In this document: piece by piece, positions 9,422 to 18,266 of the stretch
Numbering within the stretch: the first letter of the stretch is position 1
Layout of the letters: every line of letters starts with the position of its first letter
DNA from: Syntrophotalea carbinolica DSM 2380
Lineage (GTDB): Bacteria > Desulfobacterota > Desulfuromonadia > Desulfuromonadales > Syntrophotaleaceae
Assembly (NCBI RefSeq): GCF_000012885.1
Contig: NC_007498.2
Location: 3,070,001-3,134,000 of the forward strand
Length of the DNA: 64,000 nt
Reading direction: 5' to 3'
Position numbers and translations under genes: made by a program
The notes under the pieces: model-generated
Database searches by the model: none
Told to the model about the DNA's origin: nothing
Seen by the model: only the letters and a program-made list of their open reading frames with translations

Positions 9422-11014
9422 ATGAACCTGCAGCGACCGAATGCCAATGAGGCCACCCGAAGTGCCAACCGTTCCCGCAACGTGGTACCCATGAGCGGGC
9501 TGTGCAGCCGCTGCCTCGACGGCTGCCGGGGCAATTGCGAAATCTTCAAGGCCACCTTCCGCGGCCGCGAAATGATCTATCCCGGCCCCTTCGGGGAGAT
9601 CACCGCCGGAGGCGACAAGGATTATCCCGTCGATTACTCGCATCTCAACATCCAGGGTTACGCCTTCGGCGCCAAGGGGTTACCTGCCGGTGTAACCGGC
9701 GATTCCGACACCGCGATCTTCCCCGCCGTCGACACCGAAACGGCCTACGGTCGGGAACAGAAGGTCAAGATGAAGCTGCCGATTTTCACCGGCGCCCTCG
9801 GTTCCACGGAAATCGCCCGCAAAAACTGGGAACATTTCGCCATCGGCGCCGCCATCAGCGGCATTACCCTGGTCTGCGGCGAAAACGTCTGCGGCACCGA
9901 TCCCGAACTCGAACTCAATGACGCCCGGAAAGTCGTCAGGGCGCCCGATCTGGATCGGCGCATCGAAATTTACCGCCGCTATCATCATGGCTATGGCGAA
10001 ATCCTGGTCCAGTTGAACGTGGAGGATACCCGCCTGGGCGTGGCCGAATACGTGTTGGACAGACATGGGCTGGAAACCATCGAACTGAAATGGGGCCAGG
10101 GTGCTAAATGCATCGGCGGCGAAACCAAGGTCAAAACCCTCGAGCAGGCCCTCGAACTGCAGCACCGCGGCTACATTCTCACCCCCGACCCTTCCGACCT
10201 CGTCGCCCAGGCCGCCTTTAGGGACGGTTCGCTGGCGGAATTCGAACGTCACAGCCGCCTCGGTTTTATCGACGAAGGGGAATTCTATGCCGAAGTCGAA
10301 CGCCTGCGTAACCTCGGTTTCAAACGCATCACCCTCAAAACCGGCGCCTACGGCCTGCGGGAACTGGCCATGGCCCTCAAGTGGGGGGCCCGGGCCGGGA
10401 TCGATCTGCTGACCATCGACGGCGCGCCCGGCGGCACCGGCATGAGTCCCTGGCGCATGATGGAGGAATGGGGAATGCCGAGCCTCTATCTGCACGCAGC
10501 AGCCCACGAGTTCTGTCAAAAACTCGCCGGCAGAGGTGAGACGGTGCCCGACCTGGCCTTTGCCGGCGGGTTCAGCACCGAAGACCATATTTTCAAAGCC
10601 CTGGCGCTTGGTGCCCCCTACGTCAAGGCGATCTGCATGGGGCGCGCCCTGATGATCCCCGGCATGGTCGGCAAAAACATCGACCGGTGGCTGGCAGAGC
10701 ATGATTTACCGCCGACCGTCAAGCAATATGGCAACACGAAAGAACAGATCTTCGTATGCTACCAGGAAGTCGCCGATCTGATCGGCACGCAAGGCATGGA
10801 AAAACTGCCGCTAGGCGCCCTGGGCATCTACAGCTATTGCCAGAAGATCAAGGTCGGTCTGCAGCAATTCATGGCCGGCGCCCGCTGCTTCAACATCCCA
10901 GCCATAGCACGCGGGGACCTCATGTCCCTGACGCGGGAGTGCGCCGAAGTCACCGGCATCCCCTATCTGATGGAGGCCAACCGGGAGGAAGCACTACGCA
11001 TTCTGGAAAGCTGA
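9422..11014 (+). CDS. FMN-binding glutamate synthase-family protein
   Basis: A 530-residue protein containing the FMN-binding central domain of glutamate synthase as a stand-alone polypeptide. An N-terminal cysteine group, GLCSRCLDGCRGNCE (Cys28, 31, 35, 39), precedes the barrel and might hold an iron-sulphur or metal centre. In the barrel the sequences KWGQGAKCIGGETKV, LLTIDGAPGGTGMSPWRMMEEWG and LAFAGGFSTEDHIFKALALGAPYVK match the GltS FMN/2-oxoglutarate region. No glutaminase domain or small subunit is encoded nearby, so classical GOGAT activity from this gene alone is doubtful. The start is the ATG after GGGAGG (8 nt); upstream in-frame codons lack a ribosome site. Confidence 0.85.
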   Translation: MNLQRPNANEATRSANRSRNVVPMSGLCSRCLDGCRGNCEIFKATFRGREMIYPGPFGEITAGGDKDYPVDYSHLNIQGYAFGAKGLPAGVTGDSDTAIFPAVDTETAYGREQKVKMKLPIFTGALGSTEIARKNWEHFAIGAAISGITLVCGENVCGTDPELELNDARKVVRAPDLDRRIEIYRRYHHGYGEILVQLNVEDTRLGVAEYVLDRHGLETIELKWGQGAKCIGGETKVKTLEQALELQHRGYILTPDPSDLVAQAAFRDGSLAEFERHSRLGFIDEGEFYAEVERLRNLGFKRITLKTGAYGLRELAMALKWGARAGIDLLTIDGAPGGTGMSPWRMMEEWGMPSLYLHAAAHEFCQKLAGRGETVPDLAFAGGFSTEDHIFKALALGAPYVKAICMGRALMIPGMVGKNIDRWLAEHDLPPTVKQYGNTKEQIFVCYQEVADLIGTQGMEKLPLGALGIYSYCQKIKVGLQQFMAGARCFNIPAIARGDLMSLTRECAEVTGIPYLMEANREEALRILES

Positions 11015-11032
11015 AAAACCGCGGGAAGCCGC

Positions 11033-11749
11033 TCAGCGATCGATGCTGCCGGCAACATAGCGATAACCGATCCCGTGCACCGTCATGATGACTTGCGGCG
11101 CAGCCGGATCGGGTTCGATTTTTTTGCGTAATTGGGCGATGTGCTGATCGAGGGTACGGGTGGTGCCCTGGTAATCGATGCCCCAGGCCAGGTTAAGCAG
11201 GGTATTGCGCGGCAAGGCTTCGTCCGGGTGGCGGTAAAACGCCTCCAGCAGTTTCATCTCGCGGGCCGTAAGGCGGAAGTTTCGTGTGCCGAGGCAGCCC
11301 CGGTAGGTCTTGCGGTCGATGGTGGCCGGTCCGATAGCCAGGGTGGAGGGTAATTCCCCTGCGGCGCCGGGCGCGGTTCGACGGCTGCGCCGCAGTACGG
11401 CAGCGATCCGGGCCCGCAGCTCGTGAACCCCGAAGGGCTTGGTGATGTAATCGTCCGCCCCCAGCTCCAGGCCGATGACCTTGTCGATCTCCTCCCCTTT
11501 GGCAGTCAGCATAATAATGGCCAGGGCCGGATCGCGACGACGCAGCTCCCGGCACACATCGTAACCGTTGCAGCCCGGCATCATGATATCGAGCAGCGCC
11601 AGATCAAAGGAAGATTCTTCACTGATCCGCAAAGCTTCATTGCCGTCCTGAGCGGCCAGCACTCCGTAGCCTTCCCCTTCGAGAATATCGACGAGCCCTT
11701 CGCGAATATGCGGATCGTCTTCCGCCACCAGAATACGACTGGCGTCCAT
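11033..11749 (-). CDS. OmpR/PhoB-family response regulator
   Basis: A 238-residue transcriptional regulator. The receiver domain (1-120) has the acidic pair at residues 11-12, the phospho-acceptor Asp54 in LALLDIMMPGCNG, the switch threonine in IIMLTAKG and the conserved lysine in ITKPFG. The C-terminal winged-helix (about 135-235) shows LTAREMKLLEAFYRHP and the effector-domain ending TVHGIGYRYV. It lies 21 bases downstream of the sensor kinase and 114 bases more from the VWA protein in the same orientation, so the three genes are probably one system. Its targets are unknown. It is convergent with the FMN glutamate synthase-family gene. Confidence 0.93.
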   Translation of the reverse strand: MDASRILVAEDDPHIREGLVDILEGEGYGVLAAQDGNEALRISEESSFDLALLDIMMPGCNGYDVCRELRRRDPALAIIMLTAKGEEIDKVIGLELGADDYITKPFGVHELRARIAAVLRRSRRTAPGAAGELPSTLAIGPATIDRKTYRGCLGTRNFRLTAREMKLLEAFYRHPDEALPRNTLLNLAWGIDYQGTTRTLDQHIAQLRKKIEPDPAAPQVIMTVHGIGYRYVAGSIDR

Positions 11750-11770
11750 AAATCGATTCCTTTCCCCGGT

Positions 11771-13438
11771 TTATCGGTGGTCTTCCCCGGCCACCGGCAG
11801 CGCCATGACAAAGCAGGCACCGCCACCGTCCCTCGGGCAATAGCGTAGCGAACCCTGCATGTCCTGAAGCAGGCGCCGGGCGATGCTGAGACCGAGTCCG
11901 CACCCCGACTGCTGACTGCTCAGCTCGGTGTCGACCTGATGAAACTGATTGAAAATACGCTGCCGGTGGGCGGCCGGAACCCCCGGCCCGCGATCCTTGA
12001 TAAGGATCTCGGCAGTCTTTGCCGTGTAGCGCAGTTCGACCACCAGCTCTCCACCCTGAACCGCATACTTGATAGCATTGTCGATGAGGTTGAGCAGCAC
12101 CTGCTCGACGGCATCGCGATCGGCTTGCACCGGCGGACCGCTGTCCGGCATGCGGCGAACCAGTTCAAGCCCGGCCTGTTGCAATCGAAGGTTTTGCCCG
12201 TCGAGCACCTGCTGAAGGATTTCGGTAAGGGGCAGTGCGGTCAGATGATACTGTTTGCGTTTCTGTTCCAGACGGCTGAAATCGAGGACGTTGTTGACCA
12301 GCCGGGTCAGGCGCTGGCTCTCGGAAACAATAACCTGCAGATAGCGTTGGCGCTTGCCCTCCTCCCGGATCCGTCCTTCGCCGAGCAGTTCGGCGTACAT
12401 GCGAATGGTGGTCAGGGGCGTTTTCAATTCGTGAGATACATTGGAGACAAAAGAGGTCTTGCGCCGGGCATCGCGCATGTGGCGCCAAGCCTGCCACAAC
12501 AGCAGCGAGCCGCCGAACAGCACCGCCGCCACGAAACAGCCGACCAGCAGCGTCGAGAGCAGCAGCAGACCACCGTCGGCATGGCCAGCAGCCATGCCGC
12601 CCGGCACATAGATGGTCAGCTGCCAGTGGGGCAGATCCGGACCGACGGGCAAGCTGGCGAGTTGGGGGGTATCCGCCGTCAACTCGCCGGTGCCGGTGCG
12701 ATGAAAAATGCGGCCCTGGCCATCGACAAGAGCATAAATTTCCCCGCTCGGGGGCTCGGGCAGACTGGTCACGAGCCGGGCCAGAAGAGCCATCATTTCC
12801 ACTTCGAGACCATAGCGTTGCCCGCTGGCCGGATCTTCCAGCCAGCCGAGCAGATACAGACCGTCCTCCCAGAACCAGGACAGCCAGCCGCTTTCCGGCA
12901 GCATCTGCGGAGCGCTACCGAGCTGCTGAGCCAACAGCCGCAGTTCCTTGCGCGAGGATAAGGCCGTCTTGCCCGGAGCAGTTGCGTAGGAATCTTGGGA
13001 GCCGGTAACGCGCCTTGGATGGTCGGGTTGCGGCGGCCGCCAGGAGCTGCGGCCGTTGAACAGGGTCAGGTAGCGGGCCACGAAAGCGCCCGCTTCGGAA
13101 TCGGCGGGAGTGGCTGGATCCGGCAGCTGCAATCCGTCGGGAGACCAGATAAATACGTTGCGTACCAGGGGATTGCCGAGCCGCCAGTCTTCCAGATGTT
13201 GCTCAAGATCGTCGGCCGGCAGCTGGCGAAGGCTGGTCAACAGGCCATCCTTGACTTCAGCCACGGTCAGATCAAGACTCTCGGCAATGCTGGCGCAGCG
13301 CTGCCGGGCGGCGCTGACGGTGTTTTCAGCCAGCCGGCCTTGTTCATTGCGCAACAACCGCAAAGCCAGCGCCCCGATCAGCAGAGTCGGGATGAGCAAC
13401 AGCAGCCAGGCGCCGACAATCCAATAACTTCGTTTCAT
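11771..13438 (-). CDS. Membrane sensor histidine kinase
   Basis: A 555-residue kinase. Helix 1 spans about residues 7-28, a large periplasmic region about 30-285, and helix 2 about 288-316. Next come the H-box VSHELKTPLTTIRMY (His336), the N-box LIDNAIKY, the G1 box KDRGPGVP and the G2 box GCGLGLSIARRLL. The periplasmic region has no recognisable PAS or Cache motif that I can name. There is no obvious HAMP between helix 2 and the H-box; the linker is short. The partner response regulator follows at 21 bases, and the secreted VWA protein precedes it. Confidence 0.92.
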   Translation of the reverse strand: MKRSYWIVGAWLLLLIPTLLIGALALRLLRNEQGRLAENTVSAARQRCASIAESLDLTVAEVKDGLLTSLRQLPADDLEQHLEDWRLGNPLVRNVFIWSPDGLQLPDPATPADSEAGAFVARYLTLFNGRSSWRPPQPDHPRRVTGSQDSYATAPGKTALSSRKELRLLAQQLGSAPQMLPESGWLSWFWEDGLYLLGWLEDPASGQRYGLEVEMMALLARLVTSLPEPPSGEIYALVDGQGRIFHRTGTGELTADTPQLASLPVGPDLPHWQLTIYVPGGMAAGHADGGLLLLSTLLVGCFVAAVLFGGSLLLWQAWRHMRDARRKTSFVSNVSHELKTPLTTIRMYAELLGEGRIREEGKRQRYLQVIVSESQRLTRLVNNVLDFSRLEQKRKQYHLTALPLTEILQQVLDGQNLRLQQAGLELVRRMPDSGPPVQADRDAVEQVLLNLIDNAIKYAVQGGELVVELRYTAKTAEILIKDRGPGVPAAHRQRIFNQFHQVDTELSSQQSGCGLGLSIARRLLQDMQGSLRYCPRDGGGACFVMALPVAGEDHR

Positions 13439-13551
13439 GGCGTTGGTTCCTTGATCGAGCGCCCCGCCCCCGGATGCAATCCGAAGGCAGGGACGGTTTC
13501 GAGCAATGTAGCAGACCAGGCTGCGATTTGCCAGACTGCGGCGTTTCCGGC

Positions 13552-14880
13552 TTAATAGGCCTTCTGCTGTTTCCGAACCTTAAAACTTTCCGACCGCAGT
13601 TCCTTTTTGCGGGTTTTATCGAGCTGTTCCGATTCGAATTCAACGGCTTCATCCTGCAACTGACCGGCTTCCTGGGCCAGGTCGTCGAAACCCAGGATGG
13701 CATTCTGCTCCTGCAGTGACTGGCTTTTCTGACGCAACACTCGTGCGGCTTCAGGCTTGCGCCCGGCATTGTAAAGATTCAGGGCACGATCACGCGCTAC
13801 AGCCATTTCGTTTTCCACCACGGCTTTCTGCACATCCTTGCTGGCCGCTTTGCGTACCTCTTCCGAGCGCTTGCTGAATCGCGTTTGCACCATGGCCGTC
13901 GACGATTCCCCGGTATCGGTCAAAGCGTTACGGTAACGACAATCGACCCGCGCCAGGTCGAGTTTCTGATTTGCGCGGGAGGCAGGCACTTCGACTTCGA
14001 CCAGGGCATATTTCTCCTGACCGCCATACAACTGGTTCATGCGCACCTCGACCCGTTGGCCCTTGATGCTGCCTTCGCGGCCAATGACGCGCAGCGGTTT
14101 CACCCCTTGGGGGCATTCGATGCTGATCACCACTTTACGCGCCACCACACTCAGGACATCACCCAGTTCCGCGGCAAAGATGCGGGGCAGGTCACGGCTC
14201 GATTCGACAAAATAGTGGTTGCCGTCGCTGCGCTCGGCGAGCTGCGTCATGAGGTCCTCGTTGAAATCGGTCCCCACACCCACCGTGGTTACCGAAATGC
14301 CCTCCTTGAGCAGAGCCGCGCCAAGACGCGCCAGATCGGCGGGACGGCTCGGGCCGACATTGGCCAACCCGTCGGACAGCAGAACCACCCGGTTGACATA
14401 AGGAGCGTCGCTGTGCTTTCTCACTTCAGCCGCCCCCTGGCTGACCGCGCCGAACAGGGCTGTAGAGCCACCGGGCCGGATGCGGCGAATGCGCGCCTCG
14501 ATATCCCCGATGTCGGAAACGGGCTGCGCCGGCACCAGCGTCTCGACCGAATCGTCGTAAACGACCAGCGAAAACAGATCCCCGTCAGAGAGGCGACGCA
14601 CGGCTTCGATGGCTGCCTCGCGCGCCTTGGCTATCTTGTTTCCGCTCATGGAACCGGAACGATCCAGCACCAGCGCCAGATTAACCGGCGGCCGTTGAGC
14701 GGTGCGTGGTGCGCGCGGCGCATCGAGGGCGATTTTGATGACCGTTTTCTGAGCGGGGCCGGCCAGCAGTACGCCCCGGTCCAGTTCGACCTGGCAGTTC
14801 ACCAGCGGGGCGGCCTGAACCAGGCCGGATACGCCCAGCGACAGGATAGCGGACAACAGGATAAACGACTTACGCAACAT
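13552..14880 (-). CDS. Secreted von Willebrand factor A-domain protein
   Basis: A 442-residue exported protein. Residues 1-23 form a signal peptide ending VQAAP. A VWA domain starts near residue 67 with the intact MIDAS motif DRSGS (Asp73, Ser75, Ser77), the conserved threonine in PGGSTALFGA and the aspartate in VLLSDGLANVG. The second half has a beta-rich segment, then a C-terminal helical, charged region (about 335-442) rich in Lys, Glu and Gln that could form coiled coil. It is the first gene of a probable VWA-kinase-regulator operon. By family it binds a divalent cation and a protein ligand in the periplasm; a role as an input to the kinase is my inference. Confidence 0.88.
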   Translation of the reverse strand: MLRKSFILLSAILSLGVSGLVQAAPLVNCQVELDRGVLLAGPAQKTVIKIALDAPRAPRTAQRPPVNLALVLDRSGSMSGNKIAKAREAAIEAVRRLSDGDLFSLVVYDDSVETLVPAQPVSDIGDIEARIRRIRPGGSTALFGAVSQGAAEVRKHSDAPYVNRVVLLSDGLANVGPSRPADLARLGAALLKEGISVTTVGVGTDFNEDLMTQLAERSDGNHYFVESSRDLPRIFAAELGDVLSVVARKVVISIECPQGVKPLRVIGREGSIKGQRVEVRMNQLYGGQEKYALVEVEVPASRANQKLDLARVDCRYRNALTDTGESSTAMVQTRFSKRSEEVRKAASKDVQKAVVENEMAVARDRALNLYNAGRKPEAARVLRQKSQSLQEQNAILGFDDLAQEAGQLQDEAVEFESEQLDKTRKKELRSESFKVRKQQKAY

Positions 14881-15028
14881 GACATGCTCCTTTCGATGCA
14901 GGGGAGAGATAATTCGAGTAGATCATGTCAGCGCCTTCGAGTGGTCATCAGGAGGTAAAAAGTTTGTAAAGAAAATGTCATGTCACTTACCGCTACGATG
15001 GTTGATTGTTCCCGACATGGGGCGGGCT

Positions 15029-15475
15029 TTAGACATGCCTGGTCAAAAATTGATCCAGCCGGTTGGCAAAGGCCTGCCGATCGCTCTGATTCAGTGCCGC
15101 AGGACCGCCCGTGTCGATACCGCTGGCGCGTAGCGAATCCATAAAATCCCGCATCGACAGGCGTTCCCTGATATTGTCGACGGTGTACAATTCACCGCGC
15201 GGATTAAGGGCATGGCCGCCTTTTTCGATCACCTGAGCCGCCAGGGGAATATCTGCCGTGATTACCAGATCTCCCGCATCGAGCTTTTTCACGATTTCGT
15301 TATCCGCCGCGTCCAACCCCGCTGCAACCAGCATAAAATGAATATGGGGTGATGGCGGTATGCGCATAAGATGGTTGGCAACAAGCGTCATCGAAACCCC
15401 GGTGCGCCTGGCCGCCTTGAATAGAATCTCCTTGATCACGGCGGGACATGCATCCGCGTCTACCCATATTTTCAT
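15029..15475 (-). CDS. DUF188 (YaiI/YqxD) family protein
   Basis: A 148-residue cytoplasmic protein. The start [17 protein letters not shown] is the family signature, with the acidic pair of a PIN-like/NYN nuclease-type fold. Later come [39 protein letters not shown] and the C-terminal [15 protein letters not shown], all typical of YaiI. The biochemical function of the family is not established, although the fold suggests RNA or nucleotide binding. The start is the ATG at the conserved family N-terminus. It follows the upstream methyltransferase by 35 bases in the same direction and may be cotranscribed. Confidence 0.93.
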   Translation of the reverse strand: MKIWVDADACPAVIKEILFKAARRTGVSMTLVANHLMRIPPSPHIHFMLVAAGLDAADNEIVKKLDAGDLVITADIPLAAQVIEKGGHALNPRGELYTVDNIRERLSMRDFMDSLRASGIDTGGPAALNQSDRQAFANRLDQFLTRHV

Positions 15476-15510
15476 AGCAATCCGTTCCTGTTGAGGGGGG
15501 CAATAGGCGT

Positions 15511-16167
15511 TTATGCCGGTTCGGCAAGCAGCAGACGGTTTTTGGGCGTAATCTCCGCCGGGATGGTTTGCGTATAGACGCGGTATCCACCGGCGCGCAG
15601 ACGAGCCACGCGGGTGGCGTCCACCGCCAGGGGGCCGTCCATCCAGCCTTCCAGACCGCCGGTATCCGCCGTGTTCAGATCGTGACAGCAAGGCAGCACC
15701 GCCACCCTGGCCCCGGCGGACATGGCCTTGTCGAGAACCAGGTCGGTCAAGCTTCCGCAGGCATGAGCGGACACCACCAGATCGTCCGCTGACAGCGTAA
15801 TGCCCTCTATGCTTTGCTCCACGAAACACAGTCGTTCTTCCAACCAAGGCCAGTCGACCTGCAACGCCTTGGCCAGGCTGGCCGCGCTGTCGGGGATACG
15901 CAGATCGACCGCCAGCGCCTCCGGGGAACGCTTGTCGAGCAACAGCAGAATCTGCGCCAGCAGCCCGTGACCGCAAGCCAGATCGACCACCCGCCCGCCG
16001 CGAAACCGGCGCCGCACCCGCCGCGCTACCTCCCAGGCTTCGTAAAGCTCCTTGCGCGGCAGGCAACCGGCCCGGCACACCGCCCGGGCGATGCGGTCGA
16101 ACAGAGTTTCGCCATCAAACAAATGCAGGTGGCGGTGATTCAGGCGATTGCGGGATGATCGGTCCAT
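15511..16167 (-). CDS. Class I SAM-dependent methyltransferase-like protein
   Basis: A 218-residue protein with a Rossmann-type SAM site: [21 protein letters not shown] is motif [10 protein letters not shown] motif II, and [17 protein letters not shown] motif IV. The C-terminal half includes [10 protein letters not shown], resembling methyltransferases of the METTL25/RRNAD-like group, whose substrate is usually unknown. I chose the ATG giving [10 protein letters not shown]; a GTG eight codons earlier is open but has no ribosome site. It precedes the DUF188 gene by 35 bases. The substrate is not predictable. Confidence 0.8.
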   Translation of the reverse strand: MDRSSRNRLNHRHLHLFDGETLFDRIARAVCRAGCLPRKELYEAWEVARRVRRRFRGGRVVDLACGHGLLAQILLLLDKRSPEALAVDLRIPDSAASLAKALQVDWPWLEERLCFVEQSIEGITLSADDLVVSAHACGSLTDLVLDKAMSAGARVAVLPCCHDLNTADTGGLEGWMDGPLAVDATRVARLRAGGYRVYTQTIPAEITPKNRLLLAEPA

Positions 16168-16208
16168 AGTGGTTTCCGGGGGGTTAGACACAATTTCTAC
16201 AGGTATTT

Positions 16209-16349
16209 ACCGCAGAGTACGCAGAGAACGCAGAGATGGGCGAATATAGCCGTAGCCGGTTTCTTTGCTTATGGATGGAAGATATAATCGAACACGAATC
16301 ACAGATTGCCTTACCGAATTTTCTCCGCGCGCTCTGCGTGCTCTGCGGT
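16209..16349. repeat. Inverted pair of CGCAGAG-type intergenic repeats
   Basis: ACCGCAGAGTACGCAGAG (16209-16226), extended by another CGCAGAG unit to 16235, is matched in inverted orientation at 16332-16349 with one mismatch in 18. The repeating unit CGCAGAG(N)A resembles dispersed REP-like intergenic repeats seen in several bacteria. The intervening 105 bases are AT-richer and hold no open reading frame of note. Confidence 0.6.
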
Positions 16350-16512
16350 TAAATTTATGTTTTTTACAAGAGGGGGCAACCCGGCAAACAGGGTACCCGC
16401 AAATGCCCTGACATGACAGTTAAATCTTGATGCGGGTTGACTTTTTGGCCCGGATTAAAATGAAAACCGGTTGCCGCCGACAGGCGTTCGATGGTATAAA
16501 TGACATTCACGT

Positions 16513-16550
16513 GAACCACGGGGATCACCCCTGTGGTTCTTTTGTTTTTT
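16513..16550 (+). terminator. Terminator-like leader hairpin upstream of the ABC-F gene
   Basis: GAACCAC+GGGG pairs with CCCC+GTGGTTC, with a four-base loop ATCA and one bulged T, and is followed by TTTTGTTTTTT. The hairpin ends 23 bases before the ABC-F start codon. No plus-strand gene lies upstream whose end it could mark, so a leader attenuator is plausible. A very short open frame, ATG ACA TTC ACG TGA (16500-16514), runs into the 5' arm. Confidence 0.6.
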
Positions 16551-16572
16551 CAGATAAGGAAATAGTGCATTC

Positions 16573-18207
16573 ATGATCAGCGCCAACAACGTGGCCCTCG
16601 CCTACGGCAAGAGGGTCATTTTTAAAGACGTCAATATCAAATTCATCCCCGGCAACTGCTACGGTCTCATCGGCGCCAACGGAGCCGGCAAATCGACCTT
16701 CCTTAAAATCCTCGCCGGGGAGATCGACTCCGACAAAGGCACCGTCTCGGTCGGTTCCGGCGAACGCATCGCCATGCTGCGTCAGGATCATTTCGCTTTC
16801 GACGAAGAGACGGTTTTCAATACCGTCATGATGGGTCACCAGCGCCTCTACGAGGTCATGGCCGAGCGCGAAGCGATTTACTCCAAAGAGGAATTCACCG
16901 AAGAAGACGGCATCCGTTCCGGAGAGCTGGAAGCCGAATTCGCCGAAATGAACGGCTACGAGGCCGAGTCGGAAGCGGCGGTGCTGCTTAACGGTCTCGG
17001 CATCCCCGAAGAGCTGCGCCACAAAAAGATGAAGGAACTCGAGGGCGGCGAAAAGGTCCGCGTGCTGCTGGCCCAGGCCCTGTTCGGCAACCCCGACATC
17101 CTGCTGCTTGACGAACCGACCAACCATCTGGATCTCAAATCGATCGCCTGGCTGGAGGAATTCCTCTCCCGCTTCCAGAACACGGTCATCGTCGTCTCCC
17201 ATGACCGCCACTTTCTCAATCAGGTCTGCACCCACGTGGCCGATATCGACTTCGGCAAGATTACGGTCTATGTCGGCAATTACGACTTCTGGTACGAAGC
17301 CAGCCAGCTGATGCTCAAGCAGAAGCAGGAAGAAAACCGCAAGATCACCGAAAAAGCCAACGACCTCAAGGAATTTATCCAACGCTTCAGCTCCAACGCC
17401 TCCAAGGCCAAGCAGGCGACCTCGCGCAAGAAGCTGCTCGAAAAACTCACCGTCGAGGATCTGCCCGTCTCCTCGCGCAAATACCCCTTTGTGGTCTTCA
17501 AACCGGAACGGCCCTGCGGCGACATCATCCTCGAAATCAAGGATCTGTCCAAAACCGTGGATGGCGTCAAGGTGCTGGACAACTTCAGCCTGACCGTCAA
17601 CAAAGGGGACAAGATCGCCTTTGTCGGCGGCGACAGCATAACCAAAACCACCCTGTTCCAGATTCTGGCCGGCGAACTCGAACCCGACAGCGGCAGCTTC
17701 CGTTACGGGGTCACCATCACCCCGGCCTACTTCCCCAAGGAGAACCGGCGTTTTTTCGAAAACGATCTTAACCTGGTGGAGTGGCTGCTCCAGTACGCCC
17801 CCAACGAGGGGGAGAGCTTTGCCCGCGGCTTTCTCGGGCGCATGCTGTTTTCCGGAGAAGAAGCGACCAAACAATCCTCCGTGCTGTCCGGAGGCGAGAA
17901 GGTCCGCTGCATGCTCGCCAAGATGATGCTTACCGGCGCCAATGTGCTGGTGTTCGACGAACCGACCAACCACCTGGACCTCGAGTCGATCACCGCCCTC
18001 AACGAAGGGTTGATCTCCTACTCGGAAGTGATCCTGTTCGCCAGCCACGACCACAAGTTCCTGTCGACGGTCGCCAACCGCATTGTGGAATTCACTCCCG
18101 CCGGATTCATCGAACGGACCATGTCGTTTGACGAATACCTGGAGAGCGCCGAAGTGGCCAAAGTCAGAGAAAAGCACTTTCAGGGTGAAGCCTGCCTGAC
18201 TCTGTAA
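16573..18207 (+). CDS. ABC-F family ATPase (YbiT-like)
   Basis: A 544-residue soluble protein with two ABC domains and no membrane helices, the ABC-F arrangement of translation factors acting on the ribosome. Domain 1 has Walker A GANGAGKST, the signature LEGGEKVRVLLAQALF and Walker B ILLLDEPTNHLD. The inter-domain linker (about 240-315) is charged and helical. Domain 2 has signature LSGGEKVRCMLAKMML and Walker B VLVFDEPTNHLD, but its Walker A is the atypical GGDSITKTT instead of GxxGxGKT. Length fits YbiT-like members (about 530). The gene follows a terminator-like leader hairpin, a layout used for drug-inducible ABC-F genes. Whether it acts in housekeeping or antibiotic protection cannot be told. 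Confidence 0.9.
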   Translation: MISANNVALAYGKRVIFKDVNIKFIPGNCYGLIGANGAGKSTFLKILAGEIDSDKGTVSVGSGERIAMLRQDHFAFDEETVFNTVMMGHQRLYEVMAEREAIYSKEEFTEEDGIRSGELEAEFAEMNGYEAESEAAVLLNGLGIPEELRHKKMKELEGGEKVRVLLAQALFGNPDILLLDEPTNHLDLKSIAWLEEFLSRFQNTVIVVSHDRHFLNQVCTHVADIDFGKITVYVGNYDFWYEASQLMLKQKQEENRKITEKANDLKEFIQRFSSNASKAKQATSRKKLLEKLTVEDLPVSSRKYPFVVFKPERPCGDIILEIKDLSKTVDGVKVLDNFSLTVNKGDKIAFVGGDSITKTTLFQILAGELEPDSGSFRYGVTITPAYFPKENRRFFENDLNLVEWLLQYAPNEGESFARGFLGRMLFSGEEATKQSSVLSGGEKVRCMLAKMMLTGANVLVFDEPTNHLDLESITALNEGLISYSEVILFASHDHKFLSTVANRIVEFTPAGFIERTMSFDEYLESAEVAKVREKHFQGEACLTL

Positions 18208-18266
18208 AGAATCCCTGCACTGTCTGAACTGACGGGGCAATGCCCCATAGAATACAAGGAAACGCC

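Larger units (their letters stand above)
16168..16572. other. Intergenic region with an inverted repeat and a leader hairpin
   Basis: This 405-base gap between the divergent methyltransferase and ABC-F genes holds no gene that I can support. It contains an imperfect inverted repeat of CGCAGAG units and, next to the ABC-F start, a terminator-like hairpin; both are listed separately. Confidence 0.6.

Noticed and set aside
9680-10702. 340-codon minus-strand frame inside the FMN glutamate synthase-family gene
   Set aside because: Antisense shadow; the plus-strand gene has clear family motifs throughout.
16525-18240. Long open frame (571 codons) on the minus strand opposite the ABC-F gene
   Set aside because: It is the antisense shadow of a clear ABC-F gene in GC-rich DNA; its protein has no recognisable motif and no ribosome site.
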